Positions 39,301 to 49,928 are shown, counted from the first letter of the stretch. The stretch: 64,000 nucleotides of DNA from Zygotorulaspora mrakii (GCF_013402915.1 NC_050724.1:682001-746000); one strand, 5' to 3'. The notes: generated by a model from the letters alone, not told the origin. A program made the numbers and translations.

Positions 39301-39427
39301 TTTCGTTGATATCTTTCTGTTGCGTTGCTGTGTCTTACGAAGTTACTCGTGTAGTATGGCCTTTTGACTTGCAGTAAATAGAATGCAATTATGCATAGAG
39401 ACTTGGGATAATCCACTTTTACGTCCT

Positions 39428-39440
39428 TATATATATATAT
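39428..39440 (-). promoter_or_regulatory. TATA element of GPP
   Basis: An uninterrupted TATATATATATAT tract about 130 bp upstream of the GPP ATG, the usual yeast position. Confidence 0.55.
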
Positions 39441-40015
39441 CTCTCTCAGCGCATATATGTTTTAAGAATACGTATGAGATCGTCACTATCTGGGCTGTAT
39501 CTACGCTACCTGTACTGTCACTACCACGTTCCGGTGTGAGAACCTGCGGTTCTTTTTCACTTTTCCTTTTCTTTGTCCTTCCCGTGGTGTATCTTTTCTT
39601 ACGTCGTTGCTTTCAGAAAGAAAAGAGAGTCTCTTGCCAGCTGATCAACAGAGCTCGGTACAGAAGAATGACAAGATAAACAAAATAAACGGAAAGCAGC
39701 CCATAGAAACAACAGAAAGCGCTGAATCAAAACATCATTTTCGTAACAAGTTGATGTTGTGATGCGCTAGCAGTTGTTCTCCTCACCGATTGCAACCTTT
39801 GCTTCTTCTTCGAGGGTCTTGAGGAAGTGGCCTTGTAGGAAAGAAAAAAACAAGAAACAAAAGCCGGCACTCCGCCCAAAGAATTAAGCAGAAAAACAAG
39901 ACGCCCGCCTGCATATGACGTTGAAATCCGTTTCTTTTGGCCTTCTGTTGGTGTTGTAATTACAGGCGCTCAGGCGAGCATGGGCTCTGTCTGCTGACGT
40001 CGCGAATGGGACATA

Positions 40016-40049
40016 TCATATGGTGGGCCAAACGTGTCCCACCATATGA
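40016..40049. repeat. Perfect 12-bp inverted repeat with 10-nt spacer
   Basis: TCATATGGTGGG (40016-40027) is mirrored exactly by CCCACCATATGA (40038-40049). It lies about 720 bp upstream of GPP. It could be a dimeric factor site or a transcribed hairpin; no T-run follows it. Confidence 0.8.
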
Positions 40050-41206
40050 CCCAACTCTCGGTCACACCTGGCCACAACTGGGACAAAAGATGTCTCCGAT
40101 GATGTGGGCGCGCCTTTGGCATTTGGGCATCATTCGATTTACTGGAAGTTGGAACAAGCCGCAGAAGAGAGGTGCTCACGCGCGTCGGCTAGCACAGAAG
40201 TCTGTCGCGATAGACGGCGCCCGATTTCCGGAAAGCCCTGGATATTCTGCTCGTGTAAAGGGATGTAGTTTTTTGGTTTATCACTGCAGACGTACGTGAC
40301 CATGCAAGGACGGGAAAGCAACATGTGAACACATACCCACCCGTTAAGAAGTCGATCCAATGAGGTGTATCGACAGGTTTGAATGCAGTATAACAGGCCA
40401 GAGGCCCACGTCGCAGTTGCAATGAAGCATCATTGTCTGTGCCGGTGCGAGTTTTCGGAGGCTGCTGAGCTGCGTGGGATAGAAAAACTCTGACGAGGTA
40501 TCTCGGCGGCTAAAGTCTGCGAAGCACAGCGTTGAAGAAATGAAGACATCCGACTGCTGAGACGACCTCTGCTTGTAATAGTAAGATGAGTCGCAATGCA
40601 AGAGCACTGCTGCCTATTTGGTCAAAAGTAGAAGGGTTGCTAATTCTGCATGTAGAAAGCGTTCGTAATGAGGACAGAGTGGGACGGATATACTCGAACT
40701 TGTCAGGGCTCCTGAACCCGTGATCTGCACGTGCAACCGTACCGCGCGGGCTCCAAGATTAGTTCAGTCCGTAACAAATGTGTTTGAAAAGACTGACCTT
40801 ATATACTGAATAGGTCGACCTGTTGGAGTTCACGAAGTGACAGCGTAGATTTACCGCCTGGTACAAGGCTGCAGCGGTGAAGATGATGTGGATCTCGATG
40901 GCTCATAGCATGTCGTCTTCATTGATTGAAACGTATTCGTTGCAAACGCCATTTCGTATGTAATTACCGTGGGTCCCAACAGTGCACGCTCACGAATATT
41001 CAATTCGCCCTCGATACAGGGAATAACTTCCAAGGAGAATTCAACAGCAACTCGTTGAGCAAGAAGGCTGCACACTCGACGAGAGGCTTTGGGATCCGGG
41101 CGTCTTACGTATAATCAGGCACGACGTGGAAGTGCAACATTTGGCTTTTTACAACAGGCCCCTGGTTTTTTTTGCAATAGTAAAGGGATAATCACAATAT
41201 AACATA

Positions 41207-41860
41207 ATGACAGATTATAACACATTGACTGTGGCTCAATTGAAGGAACAATTGAAGGAAAAAGACTTGCCAGTGCAGGGATTGAAGTCCGAACTGGTAC
41301 AGAGACTCCAAGAAAGTGATCAAGCACAAAGCAATGGGTCGGAGAGTGAAAAAGCATCCACACAAGACGAAGCACCCGCGGTTGAGACAGAAGAAAAGCA
41401 GTCCGCTGAGCCTGCGATTCAATTGACCAGTGAAACTTCTGCTGAAGCGGCACCGGAAAGCGCACCGGAAAGTGTACCGGAACCTGCATCAGAAACGGTG
41501 CCAGAAACAGTGCCAGAAACAGTTCCAGAAACGATACAGTCATCGGAGACAAGGCCAGAAGAATCCGCTGAATCAGCTAAGCTCTCTGAAGAAGAAATGA
41601 AGAAGCTAGCCTTGGAGACGCTTAATAAGAAGCTGCACCGCAGTAAAAAATTTGGGCAGGATCCGTCTCAAATAGATGCATTGAATAAGATGATTACACG
41701 TGTTGAAAAATTCGGCCTTGATTTGAAAAGTTCATTAGCTGTTGAGTTAGGACTAGCAAAAAATTTGGTGGAACTGTCTAAACCTAAACCGCCTCAGAAG
41801 AGCAAGAACAAGAATATGAACAGAAAAAAATTTCGTAGTAACAAGTTTAATTCAAGGTAG
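41207..41860 (+). CDS. THO1: SAP-domain mRNP protein Tho1
   Basis: 217 residues (S. cerevisiae Tho1 has 218). It is a nuclear RNA-binding protein of transcription-coupled mRNP assembly that can rescue THO-complex mutants. The N-terminal SAP domain covers about 4-38 (LTVAQLKEQLKEKDLPVQGL). The acidic middle carries Pro-Glu-Thr/Ser-Val repeats. The C-terminal half has the conserved KLHRSKKFGQDPSQ and EKFGL motifs and a basic Lys/Asn/Arg tail. It matches YER063W. Confidence 0.93.
   Translation: MTDYNTLTVAQLKEQLKEKDLPVQGLKSELVQRLQESDQAQSNGSESEKASTQDEAPAVETEEKQSAEPAIQLTSETSAEAAPESAPESVPEPASETVPETVPETVPETIQSSETRPEESAESAKLSEEEMKKLALETLNKKLHRSKKFGQDPSQIDALNKMITRVEKFGLDLKSSLAVELGLAKNLVELSKPKPPQKSKNKNMNRKKFRSNKFNSR
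41450..41535 (+). repeat. THO1: Degenerate 12-bp coding repeats in THO1
   Basis: About seven units related to gcaccggaaagt / gtgccagaaaca, encoding APES, VPEP and VPET in tandem. Units at the 3' end are nearly identical, which suggests recent expansion. Confidence 0.7.
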
Positions 41861-42002
41861 TAATGAAGAATCACATAAGATAAACTAAAAAAATGAATAC
41901 GCGTTGCAATGTCTAATGCTAAACTGTGCCACATTTTAAACTAAACTGTTGTTTTTCATAATTTTTCAAAAAGTGACCCGGACGTCCGGTTTTTTTATAG
42001 CA

Positions 42003-43616
42003 ATGGAATGTAATATTGAGTTTATAATGCCCATCTTATTCCCTAATTTAGTGACAGTATATCATAGCAGTGACGCCACTTCTGTATCATCATTTGATAA
42101 CCAAGATTGGTATCTTATACCAAACGTCATGAATAGTCACTTCAATAGTGTAATGGATTCAAGGCCGATTGTCTTAAGAATTGATAATCTTCCCCCGGGG
42201 AAAAACTGGAAACAGATAAAATACTTGATTGGTGGGATTATTCATCATTCTAGCGTTCTGAAAGTAAAACTGCTTCCATTAATGACGTCTCTGGTACCAC
42301 CTTTCATATCTTTCCAGAGCTGTATCGTTACATTGAAGTCATCATTGGATGAGGATTCCCTAAATGATTTATTGATGGAACTGAACACCTACCAATGGGA
42401 TTATTATAACCTATATGCATACACTCTGCCTATTCCGGCACCGCCGCCACCTCCTCCACTCTCGCCACCTTTAAACCAAATTATATCCAGTGATTTCGAA
42501 AGCTCAACAGATAACGAACACTCGAGCAATGAGAGTACTCCAAATACTGCAAAAAAAACATTTCTATACCCTATGCCGCCACCTGGAGCATTACAAGGCG
42601 GCTTGCCAAATGTTTTACCAAACGGTATACCCTCTGTAATTGCCGCAGGGATGCCTGCCATGTCACCAGCACCCATGATGAATCCTCAGCAGCTCGCCGC
42701 AAACGCCTCGATGCCACCTCAACCAATGATGAATTTACCGACACAACGGCGCCCCTACTATCAGCCGGCCGTTTTAACATTCAATCAAAGGTCCTCATTT
42801 GGTCCGCTTCCCAATAATATGAGAATGAAAAATAATTCACTTTCTGCATATTCTTATTATCCACAGAATAATCGAGCCATGGCAACTGGCCAAAGCGAGT
42901 CGTTTAAATCGTTTTCGAAGCAAGTCAATGGTAATTTGAGTGGTGCAAGTAGCTCAAGGGGCCTTAAGCAAATTTTCAACGAACGAAGCTTTAGAAAACA
43001 AATGACAGGGAGAGGTATGTTTCAATTACAAATTGAAAATTTCCCTCCCTATTTAAAGATGGAGACCTTGATAAGCTTGAATGAGCAGCAAGAAGTTCAA
43101 TTAAGAGAAAAGGGCCCGAAAATCATTGCAACTAGTCAACCGGATCTGTTCGGAAGGCTAAGGTGGACAATATTGAAAGACTATATAAAATCAAGATGTC
43201 CCAAATTATTAAATTTACAAGAAAAACTAAAATCACAGTCAGAAACATCACAGGATGGTGTTGCAACAAATAATACAAGAGAATTTTATGTCGGGGTGTA
43301 TGAAGACGACGAAGTCCAAGTACAGTTGAACATAATTTCACAGGATGATACCCAGGACAAGGTAGGAAAAAAGGATACTACAGCGGTAGAGGGACCCACA
43401 ACGGATGAAGAAAAGGATATACAAAAAAATATTGTAAATGCGGTTATTTACAAAGCAATCGTGGGATTTAACGATAAGGAATTGTATGATACGTGTTTTG
43501 AAAACTTGCGGGATCAAGAATATTCATTGGGTTACAAATTGAAGGTTAGTCGCTTATCTCCGTTTGAAGAGAATAAAAACGGTGGTACAGGTAACAGCGA
43601 TAATACAGGAAATTGA
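42003..43616 (+). CDS. RRM-like, proline-rich protein of the YIL055C type
   Basis: 537 residues from the ATG at 42003; Met9 is an alternative start. S. cerevisiae YIL055C (627, function unknown) has the same place and orientation, convergent with VHR1. What can be seen: an RRM-like segment at about 56-140 (IVLRIDNLPPGKNW…), a run of prolines near 155-163, a long Met/Pro/Asn/Gln-rich middle, and a second RRM-like region from about 340 (FQLQIENFPPYLKMETL) ending GYKLKVSRL. RNA binding is inferred. The 3' flank contains a long A tract (about 43725-43755). Confidence 0.7.
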   Translation: MECNIEFIMPILFPNLVTVYHSSDATSVSSFDNQDWYLIPNVMNSHFNSVMDSRPIVLRIDNLPPGKNWKQIKYLIGGIIHHSSVLKVKLLPLMTSLVPPFISFQSCIVTLKSSLDEDSLNDLLMELNTYQWDYYNLYAYTLPIPAPPPPPPLSPPLNQIISSDFESSTDNEHSSNESTPNTAKKTFLYPMPPPGALQGGLPNVLPNGIPSVIAAGMPAMSPAPMMNPQQLAANASMPPQPMMNLPTQRRPYYQPAVLTFNQRSSFGPLPNNMRMKNNSLSAYSYYPQNNRAMATGQSESFKSFSKQVNGNLSGASSSRGLKQIFNERSFRKQMTGRGMFQLQIENFPPYLKMETLISLNEQQEVQLREKGPKIIATSQPDLFGRLRWTILKDYIKSRCPKLLNLQEKLKSQSETSQDGVATNNTREFYVGVYEDDEVQVQLNIISQDDTQDKVGKKDTTAVEGPTTDEEKDIQKNIVNAVIYKAIVGFNDKELYDTCFENLRDQEYSLGYKLKVSRLSPFEENKNGGTGNSDNTGN

Positions 43617-43838
43617 AAAAAGACATATCATTTTTATTTAAGAGGTCTCACACATTCCGCGATCTTAAATATTTTTGATTAAAACTTCAAAATATATCTT
43701 GTATGTATATAGATATATATAAAATTAAAAAAAAATAAACAAAAAAAAAAAAAAGTGTGGAAGGGAAAACCAATGCTGTTCTAGTATTTCCCTTATGCAA
43801 TATTTAAACAAATGCTCTTCTGTTAAATCTTCTTATTA

Positions 43839-45836
43839 TCATAATAACGGCTGAAACACGGATTGTGGTAAATTATTATCTTGGAAAAAAAAATTGTTTC
43901 TTGCTCCATTCATTACAACAGATGGTAACGATGGCAACTCCTCCTTATTTGCCTGATGCGATGTAGATGCCGGCATATTCGAAGGAGGAAAACTTTGTTG
44001 CAGTGATGCATCGGCGTTCTTGGGAAACTTACCAATCCGACTAATGATCTTATCAAATGCGTCAAGACTTGAAGTTGAATTTTTGTGGGACTGTCCGTTT
44101 GGTATTTCTTGCTTTATTTGTAATGACGCATCACTCAAAATTTTTAAACCATCGTTGAGATCACTTGGGTCCCTCTGAGCTTCTTTGACTTCCAAAACAA
44201 TATTTTGATTTGAGAAACTATTAAAAAGTTTTGCCAGCTCCACATCATCACGTACAATGGAGTTGTTATGACATAGACTCAGTTGTTTTGTTTGTGAGAT
44301 GATTTGAAATAAAGACTTGCAGTTCTCAAGTATTTCATTTACTGTCGGCGGACCATTACTCAACAAATGAAACGTAAAAGCCTGTTCACGACCCTTGAAC
44401 TTTATTACAACTTTCTTATTAACATCTTCATTAGCTAACTGCGGTTTCATTGATAAAGATGAAAGAACTGTTATCCTTTGTGACGCATCACTGTTTGGGC
44501 CATTTTTTTGGGCTAACACAGACGACTTCGTAACCGAAGGATACTGGTGCATTACTAAATGATGAACGATTTCGCTCAAAGGATAAAGACAAGGGTCAAA
44601 ACCAAAATCTTTAATTAGTCCTCCAATTACTAAAAATAATAGCTTTGTTTGTACAGCAGGTGGCAGATGACTTAGGCTTCTCTTTGAAGCTGGACCAAAA
44701 ACATTTATCGATAAGCTTGCCAACGATTCTAAGCTTGATGTCTTCGACGTAAGGTATTCCATAGATGATGGCATTAAATTTGAAAAAAATCTTTCAATGA
44801 CGAATGCGATGGATGATCTAACTGCCATTTCACCAAGGATTTCCAAATTAGAGTGTAAATCGATGGATCCCTGCGAATGTGCCATGTCAAAGCAGGTTCT
44901 TGATCTCTGAATGATCACCAATAATTTTTCTCGAAGGAAAAATGGTATGTCAGAGGCTGAGCTCTTGCTTTGATTTTGTCCTGTTATTGAAGGTTTATTA
45001 TGTAAACCAAAAGACAATAAATGGTTGTCATTGATGGACATTGCAAATTCTGTTAGATTCGTGCTGCTTGATCGATCCTTTTGACTTTGATCGGTCAGCG
45101 TAACCACGTTATTGACAACGTCTGCTATAACTGCCTTGATTACATCCGCGTATCTCTGTTGTGTAGGCATATGGTATGATGGATGCGAAGTTCCCGCTAG
45201 TGCGGAGCCTGATGGGACTGACGAAGCTGCGGCCACGGGTGCTCCTGAAGCTTCTGGTACAGCTGGCGATCCTGCAGTCGGTCCAGGAGCTGAAGGCGCT
45301 GGTGTTGTAGTTTGCACGCGCGAAGACGGCTGGATCGACTTCGGTTGGATAGAGGGCAGTGATGTGGCCGGAAAATTCAACGACTGCATATTCGAATGCA
45401 GATCTGGTGCAATCGGAGTCATCGAAATTTGTCGCTGCAGCGGCGAGTCGTCCTTTGCCATGAACTCGTCTTCTGAAGACCCTGTATTAGTCGTGGTTGC
45501 CGTTCCGCTTGAATTGTCAGGCAACCGCTTCTTGGATCGCTTCCTGTTTCTCCTGACAGACTGAACCGCAGCCGTGACCAGCTTTTCAAACTCTCCTGCG
45601 GCACTCAAGGAATACCCAAACTCTGTTCTCAGAATCGTCGCAATCTGTCTTATATTGTCGTCCTGCTCGCTTGCTTTTCTTTCGCTCAGACCAAATTTAT
45701 CGATCAGCTCTAGTCTCCTATTGGAAAACTTCTTCCACTTCTTTTCATCGTTGAAGTTCAATTGCTCCCTGATCTTTCTAGTGGTGCCAGAGCAACTATG
45801 ACTACCAGAAGACTTGGACACTTTGTAGCCGGCCAT
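43839..45836 (-). CDS. VHR1: Transcription activator Vhr1/Vhr2
   Basis: 665 residues from the ATG at 45834-45836 (S. cerevisiae Vhr1 640, Vhr2 505). Vhr1 activates VHT1 and BIO5 when biotin is low. The conserved N-terminal DNA-binding region covers about 10-110: GTTRKIREQLNFNDEKKWKKF, FGLSERKAS, and the basic RRNRKRSKKR. A Pro/Ala/Ser-rich linker follows. A helical middle and the C-terminal region are shared with the family. One gene stands for YIL056W and YER064C. Confidence 0.92.
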   Translation of the reverse strand: MAGYKVSKSSGSHSCSGTTRKIREQLNFNDEKKWKKFSNRRLELIDKFGLSERKASEQDDNIRQIATILRTEFGYSLSAAGEFEKLVTAAVQSVRRNRKRSKKRLPDNSSGTATTTNTGSSEDEFMAKDDSPLQRQISMTPIAPDLHSNMQSLNFPATSLPSIQPKSIQPSSRVQTTTPAPSAPGPTAGSPAVPEASGAPVAAASSVPSGSALAGTSHPSYHMPTQQRYADVIKAVIADVVNNVVTLTDQSQKDRSSSTNLTEFAMSINDNHLLSFGLHNKPSITGQNQSKSSASDIPFFLREKLLVIIQRSRTCFDMAHSQGSIDLHSNLEILGEMAVRSSIAFVIERFFSNLMPSSMEYLTSKTSSLESLASLSINVFGPASKRSLSHLPPAVQTKLLFLVIGGLIKDFGFDPCLYPLSEIVHHLVMHQYPSVTKSSVLAQKNGPNSDASQRITVLSSLSMKPQLANEDVNKKVVIKFKGREQAFTFHLLSNGPPTVNEILENCKSLFQIISQTKQLSLCHNNSIVRDDVELAKLFNSFSNQNIVLEVKEAQRDPSDLNDGLKILSDASLQIKQEIPNGQSHKNSTSSLDAFDKIISRIGKFPKNADASLQQSFPPSNMPASTSHQANKEELPSLPSVVMNGARNNFFFQDNNLPQSVFQPLL

Positions 45837-46660
45837 CACCAAGAAACAAAGAGAGAAATCGCCAAAGCAAACCCGTGTTGAAGACTACGTAACAATCTGG
45901 CAATTCAACCCGACTCAATAACTGAGAGATGATTCAATTACGAGAAAAACGGTAAAATATTTATACATTTACAGCTACAAAGTCAAAGTCATATGCAGAG
46001 AGATTCATGAAAAAATTGAAACGAAAAAAAAAAAGTTTCTTTTTCTCTGCAAAAATTCCTTGTTATATAATCATAGAGTGATCAAGAATCAAGAATTGGG
46101 TAATCAACCAAGCAATGCCTTCGAGGATCACTACTGCGCCTGTCCTGATCGGCTTCTATGTAGGTTGTCACAAAACATTGTAAAAAAATTTGCCTTCCCC
46201 GTATCTTGTTCGCAGTATATAGCAGAGATAGTTCAGAAGCGTCAAAGGGAAGCAGGGACCCCAAAATTCCGAAGTTATATGACTTTAATTGTCAGAAAAT
46301 GACTCGCTTCCGGCGACTCTCTGTGGATCGACTGTTAGGGCAACACAAGAAGCAGAGATTCCAAATTTAATAAGATCTTCATAGAATCTTCCGGTTGAAT
46401 CCGTGCTGCCTTCTTCGCAGATGGGAAGGCATTATTACCGAGCCGATTGAGAGTCATGGTTATGTGCCGAGCGAGGATTTGACACATTCGGCACCACTTT
46501 AGAAAAATGAAAAATTAACTATAGAAGCTATGGAAAGAAGAGAATTGCTTACTAAGTACTGTGGTTGGTTGTCTGGCTGTTAAGTTGTTTTTTGTGGGAG
46601 GTAGCATTGCTAACTGCAGGTCTTCAGCTACATGGCAAGGCGTGAAACCTCTTCCTTTTT
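45837..46660. other. Intergenic region, VHR1 promoter
   Basis: 824 bp upstream of VHR1 and 3' of ICL1. Short ORFs only, without ATG-started content of note. No site recognised. Confidence 0.5.
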
Positions 46661-48349
46661 TCAGTGTGCTCTGAATTGATCCTCTGTGACACCTTTGCCC
46701 ATGGCAGCTGTAGCACTTATTCCACCTTGTGCCAGTTTTAATAGACTGTCGATGTATTCCGCACCTGACCATTTCTGATGTTTTAGAATGTCGACATCAT
46801 TTTCCATCTCTTGTTTTTGGACGTTTTGCGCGTAGGCTTTCATGCCATCTTGGGCAAAATCACGAGAGAAGTTGCTTATGGCTAGGGCAGTGGTATGCAA
46901 GCCAGCCAAAGTGATAAATTGCCAGGAGTACCCGAGGTTTCCGAGACGGTCGATGAAAGTCTCTTGGTCGTCGATAGACATTGCTTTTGTCCAGTTGAAG
47001 GAGGGTGATAAGTTATAGGCAAGCATCTTATCGGGATATTCGGCCTTGACACCTTTTGAAAAATCAACTGCTTGTTGATAATCTGGGTAGTTGCTTTCCA
47101 TCCAAACCAGATCTGCGAAGGGGGCAAAGGCACGAGCACGCATTATGGAGCATTGGGTGCCACCTTGGTAACGGTATAGACCTTCGCGTACTCTTGGTAG
47201 ATCCCAGTTAAAGTAGATGTCATGGCCCAGCAACTCTTTGGCTAGTTTTTTGGCGTCTCGATGTGAGGTTTCAGTCAAGGGTCCAATTTTAGAGCTGAAT
47301 AGATCGATAATCTTTTGCTTTTCTTTTTCACTGATCTTTGGTAATCTGTTGACTTCATCGGCAAACGCCTCATGGAATAGTTTCAAATCGGCTCTTTCAC
47401 ACCAATCCTTTTCAATGTGAGCTAACTCCTCGGCAGATTTACCGGATAGGATCGCCTTGTCCATTGTTTCCGCAAAGGACTCGTCTTCCATGGCACTATT
47501 GGTGGCGCCAACGATAAAATAATGGTCTCTGGTATCAATTGTTGAACTAATCAGGGTGGCCGCTTCAGAATCTGTTCTTGCAACGAGAACAAGGTCCGAA
47601 TGCATTATATCAGCGCACATGCGAACCGTACTCAATCTGTTGATATGTTCTTGTACAGGGATTACACATCTGCCAGCCATATGGCCACATTTTTTGTTTG
47701 TTGAAGTTTGGTCTTCCATATGAATACCTGCGGCACCACGTTCAATGAACATTTTGGTCAATTTGAAAACAGCGGTCAAACCACCGTGACCAGCATCACC
47801 GTCAGCAACAATTGGCGTCAAATAATCAATCGGTGCTCCCATTGCATCCAGTTCCTCTTGGCTTCTCGCTTTTGCCCGTGCTTCTAGTTGCTTTCTATCG
47901 TGGAATAACTGTGCCTTAAAGAGATGATCAACCTTATTTGGTACTGTATCCATTGGATAATCGGCCAAATCAGGACCTGGCTCATTAGACGAGGATGCCG
48001 TCGATGAGCATTGCCATCCAGAAACATAAATGGTGTCCAGATACTTTGCCATTTGACTGATATGGACCGGATCCAAAGCTCCGAATGTCTTAGCAACAGT
48101 CCTGTCCTTGTGGTGTTGCTCCAGGACTCTGTACAGTTTTTTTGCCATCACGGAAGAGGGATATTCCACCGGTGGGAAAGTACCACGTCTTGCCGCAATG
48201 TCCTTAGCAGTATAGATTCTCTTGGTGCCTTTCCAGCGAGGCTGTGACCACCATTTTTCAATTTCTACTGCTGCTGCGTTTAGTTCATTTTGCAAAACTT
48301 GAAAATTTGAGGAGGTAGTAGTGTCTAACGTAGTCACTGGCATGGTCAT
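46661..48349 (-). CDS. ICL1: Isocitrate lyase Icl1
   Basis: 562 residues from the ATG at 48347-48349; a second ATG two codons later gives 560 (S. cerevisiae Icl1 has 557). It cleaves isocitrate to succinate and glyoxylate in the glyoxylate cycle, needed for growth on ethanol and acetate. The catalytic Cys is C221 in KKCGHMAGR. Substrate-binding SGWQCSST and [10 protein letters not shown] are intact. It matches YER065C. A perfect Cat8/Sip4-type CSRE lies about 360 bp upstream. Confidence 0.97.
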   Translation of the reverse strand: MTMPVTTLDTTTSSNFQVLQNELNAAAVEIEKWWSQPRWKGTKRIYTAKDIAARRGTFPPVEYPSSVMAKKLYRVLEQHHKDRTVAKTFGALDPVHISQMAKYLDTIYVSGWQCSSTASSSNEPGPDLADYPMDTVPNKVDHLFKAQLFHDRKQLEARAKARSQEELDAMGAPIDYLTPIVADGDAGHGGLTAVFKLTKMFIERGAAGIHMEDQTSTNKKCGHMAGRCVIPVQEHINRLSTVRMCADIMHSDLVLVARTDSEAATLISSTIDTRDHYFIVGATNSAMEDESFAETMDKAILSGKSAEELAHIEKDWCERADLKLFHEAFADEVNRLPKISEKEKQKIIDLFSSKIGPLTETSHRDAKKLAKELLGHDIYFNWDLPRVREGLYRYQGGTQCSIMRARAFAPFADLVWMESNYPDYQQAVDFSKGVKAEYPDKMLAYNLSPSFNWTKAMSIDDQETFIDRLGNLGYSWQFITLAGLHTTALAISNFSRDFAQDGMKAYAQNVQKQEMENDVDILKHQKWSGAEYIDSLLKLAQGGISATAAMGKGVTEDQFRAH

Positions 48350-48752
48350 AACTTTGCTAAATCCAATGTTCACGGAAGCTATTGCTATATTGCTGAGTGA
48401 AATCTACCGACGACAGCACAGCTTATTCCGGCGATTCGGTGTCATTTATATACGTCCACATCTATATAATCATGTTGAAAGAATTTATGAGTCAATTGAT
48501 GCCCGTCTTAGAGGAAGCATTGGGAGGCATTAATGTCATCGCATTAATGTCATCCATCCTTGTCATTCCGGGTCAAATCTTTTTTTATTAGCTTTGGTTT
48601 CTTTAATTTGGTATTTGGTTACTGTCATCTGTCGTCTGTCGCTTCCTTCGGCCCATTGCCATAAACCTTTTTGATTCTATCCGCTCGGACGAAATGAGAA
48701 ACTTCGGTTCGGCCTAACGGACGTGGGGAAAAGGGAGAAAAACAAAAAATAA
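48350..48752. other. Intergenic region, ICL1 promoter
   Basis: About 400 bp between ICL1 and the tRNA-Ser gene. It contains the CSRE at 48710-48721. The end near the tRNA is the Pol III terminator. Confidence 0.6.
48710..48721 (-). promoter_or_regulatory. Carbon-source-responsive element (CSRE) of ICL1
   Basis: On the minus strand TCCGTTAGGCCG matches the Cat8 consensus YCCNYTNRKCCG at every position. It lies about 360 bp upstream of the ICL1 ATG, close to where the S. cerevisiae ICL1 CSRE lies. It supports derepression by Cat8/Sip4 in the absence of glucose. Confidence 0.6.
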
Positions 48753-48834
48753 CGACACCAGCAGGATTTGAACCAGCGCGGGCAGAGCCCAACAGATTTC
48801 AAGTCTGTCGCCTTAACCACTCGGCCATAGTGCC
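48753..48834 (-). tRNA. tRNA-Ser (anticodon UGA)
   Basis: An 82-nt gene without intron. The anticodon loop is CTTGAAA with anticodon TGA between CAGA/TCTG stem halves. The B box is GGTTCAAATCC, the long serine variable arm is present, and the acceptor ends GGCACTA/TGGTGTC pair. A run of six T follows on the minus strand (near 48744-48749) as the Pol III terminator. S. cerevisiae has tS(UGA)E, SUP19, at the same place between ICL1 and RGI1. Confidence 0.97.
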
Positions 48835-49451
48835 TAATATTCTATGATCATCTTTCTTAACTGGTCATACAAACCGTTCAAAACAACGTTCTCTTCTCCT
48901 TCAGCCATAAACGAGTAAGAAATGTTTGGGAGACCGACCGGGAAGCATGCAAGTGCTAACTTCGAAGGATTACTTTAAAGGAATACCCTCATGTAAAGCG
49001 AGAGACTCGAAGAATTTGAATACTGGAGAGCACTCGTTCATCTGTCATCCCACGCAATATTCCTTTTTCCCTGTTTCGCATTACAAGGGGTCTGTAGTAG
49101 AAAAAATATCGAGATTTCCTCGTTCTGTCATACAAGGACAAAAAAAAGGAAGCAACAAAGATGGAAGTAAAATAAAGGATAGTGTAACTCCACTTTGTTA
49201 AATTTATCTGGGGTATTAGGAATGCTGGGACGCTGGGGTGCTGAAGCGCCCCGTGACTCTTTTTGGCACTCCCTTCGTTCAACAGAGTAATCACGGCACT
49301 AGTTTGTATATAAACAGCTTGAATTTCTCATTAGACATGCAATCCAGTGTGCATTTCTGCTTCACTTTTGTTTCACTTTCCTCTTTCTTCCCCAGAGCGA
49401 CAGGGCTTGAAGTGGCAACATCAAAAGTGGCTCAGAATCAGTATATTCACA
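48835..49451. other. Intergenic region, RGI promoter
   Basis: 617 bp between tRNA-Ser and RGI. No LTR remnants were seen next to the tRNA. A short GC-rich hairpin (GGGGTGC / GCGCCCC) lies near 49235-49252. Confidence 0.5.
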
Positions 49452-49928
49452 ATGACAAAGAAAAATAAGGGACCAAAGGTAACAACCATCACCACGAAGG
49501 AAGGTGAGGCGTTGAAAGTCTTTGAAGATCTGAAAGATTTCGAGACGTTCATCAAGCAGGAGACGGAAGATAACGACTTCGACGATTTACACTGTAGGTT
49601 GAAGTACTATCCGCCTTTTGTATTGCATGAGGCTCACGATGACCCCGAAAAGATTTCTGACACGGCGAACTGTCATTCCAAGAAATTCGTGCGCCATCTG
49701 CACCAGCACGTAGAGAAACATCTCTTGAAAGATCTTAAGGAGGCAATACAGACACCTTCTTTGAAGTTCTCGGAAAAGTCCAAGCAGGAGACATTCGATA
49801 AAATCGTATGGCACTACGGTGACAACGCAGAGTATCATAACAAAAAATTTCACATTAATTTGGATGTGACTTGTACCCATGATAGCGCACTGGTAGATAT
49901 TGATTACAAGACGATGCCAATTATCTAA
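49452..49928 (+). CDS. RGI1: Respiratory growth-induced protein Rgi1/Rgi2
   Basis: 158 residues from the ATG at 49452 (MTKKNKG, as in S. cerevisiae Rgi1, 161); the longer open frame upstream is not used. It is a small conserved yeast protein involved in energy metabolism under respiratory conditions; its biochemical activity is unknown. Conserved landmarks are ETEDNDFDDLHC, YYPPFVLHE, HSKKFVRHLHQH and KIVWHYGD. One gene stands for YER067W and YIL057C. Confidence 0.95.
   Translation: MTKKNKGPKVTTITTKEGEALKVFEDLKDFETFIKQETEDNDFDDLHCRLKYYPPFVLHEAHDDPEKISDTANCHSKKFVRHLHQHVEKHLLKDLKEAIQTPSLKFSEKSKQETFDKIVWHYGDNAEYHNKKFHINLDVTCTHDSALVDIDYKTMPII

Larger units (their letters stand above)
39301..41206. 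other. 1.9 kb gap, GPP/THO1 divergent promoter
   Basis: Upstream region of both GPP and THO1. It holds a TATA element (39428-39440) and a perfect 12-bp inverted repeat (40016-40049). The part from about 39950 to 41000 is more GC-rich than most gaps here. No gene was recognised. Confidence 0.5.

Noticed and set aside
39937..40299. 120-codon plus-strand frame in the GPP/THO1 gap
   Set aside because: It begins with TTG, runs through the inverted repeat, and shows no family resemblance; probably chance in a GC-richer stretch.
48397..48591. Short plus-strand ORFs upstream of ICL1
   Set aside because: They overlap the ICL1 promoter, have no recognisable content, and have no counterpart in S. cerevisiae.
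49235..49252. GC hairpin before RGI as a possible STRE cluster
   Set aside because: No exact AGGGG or CCCCT core is present, only near matches, so no stress element is claimed.
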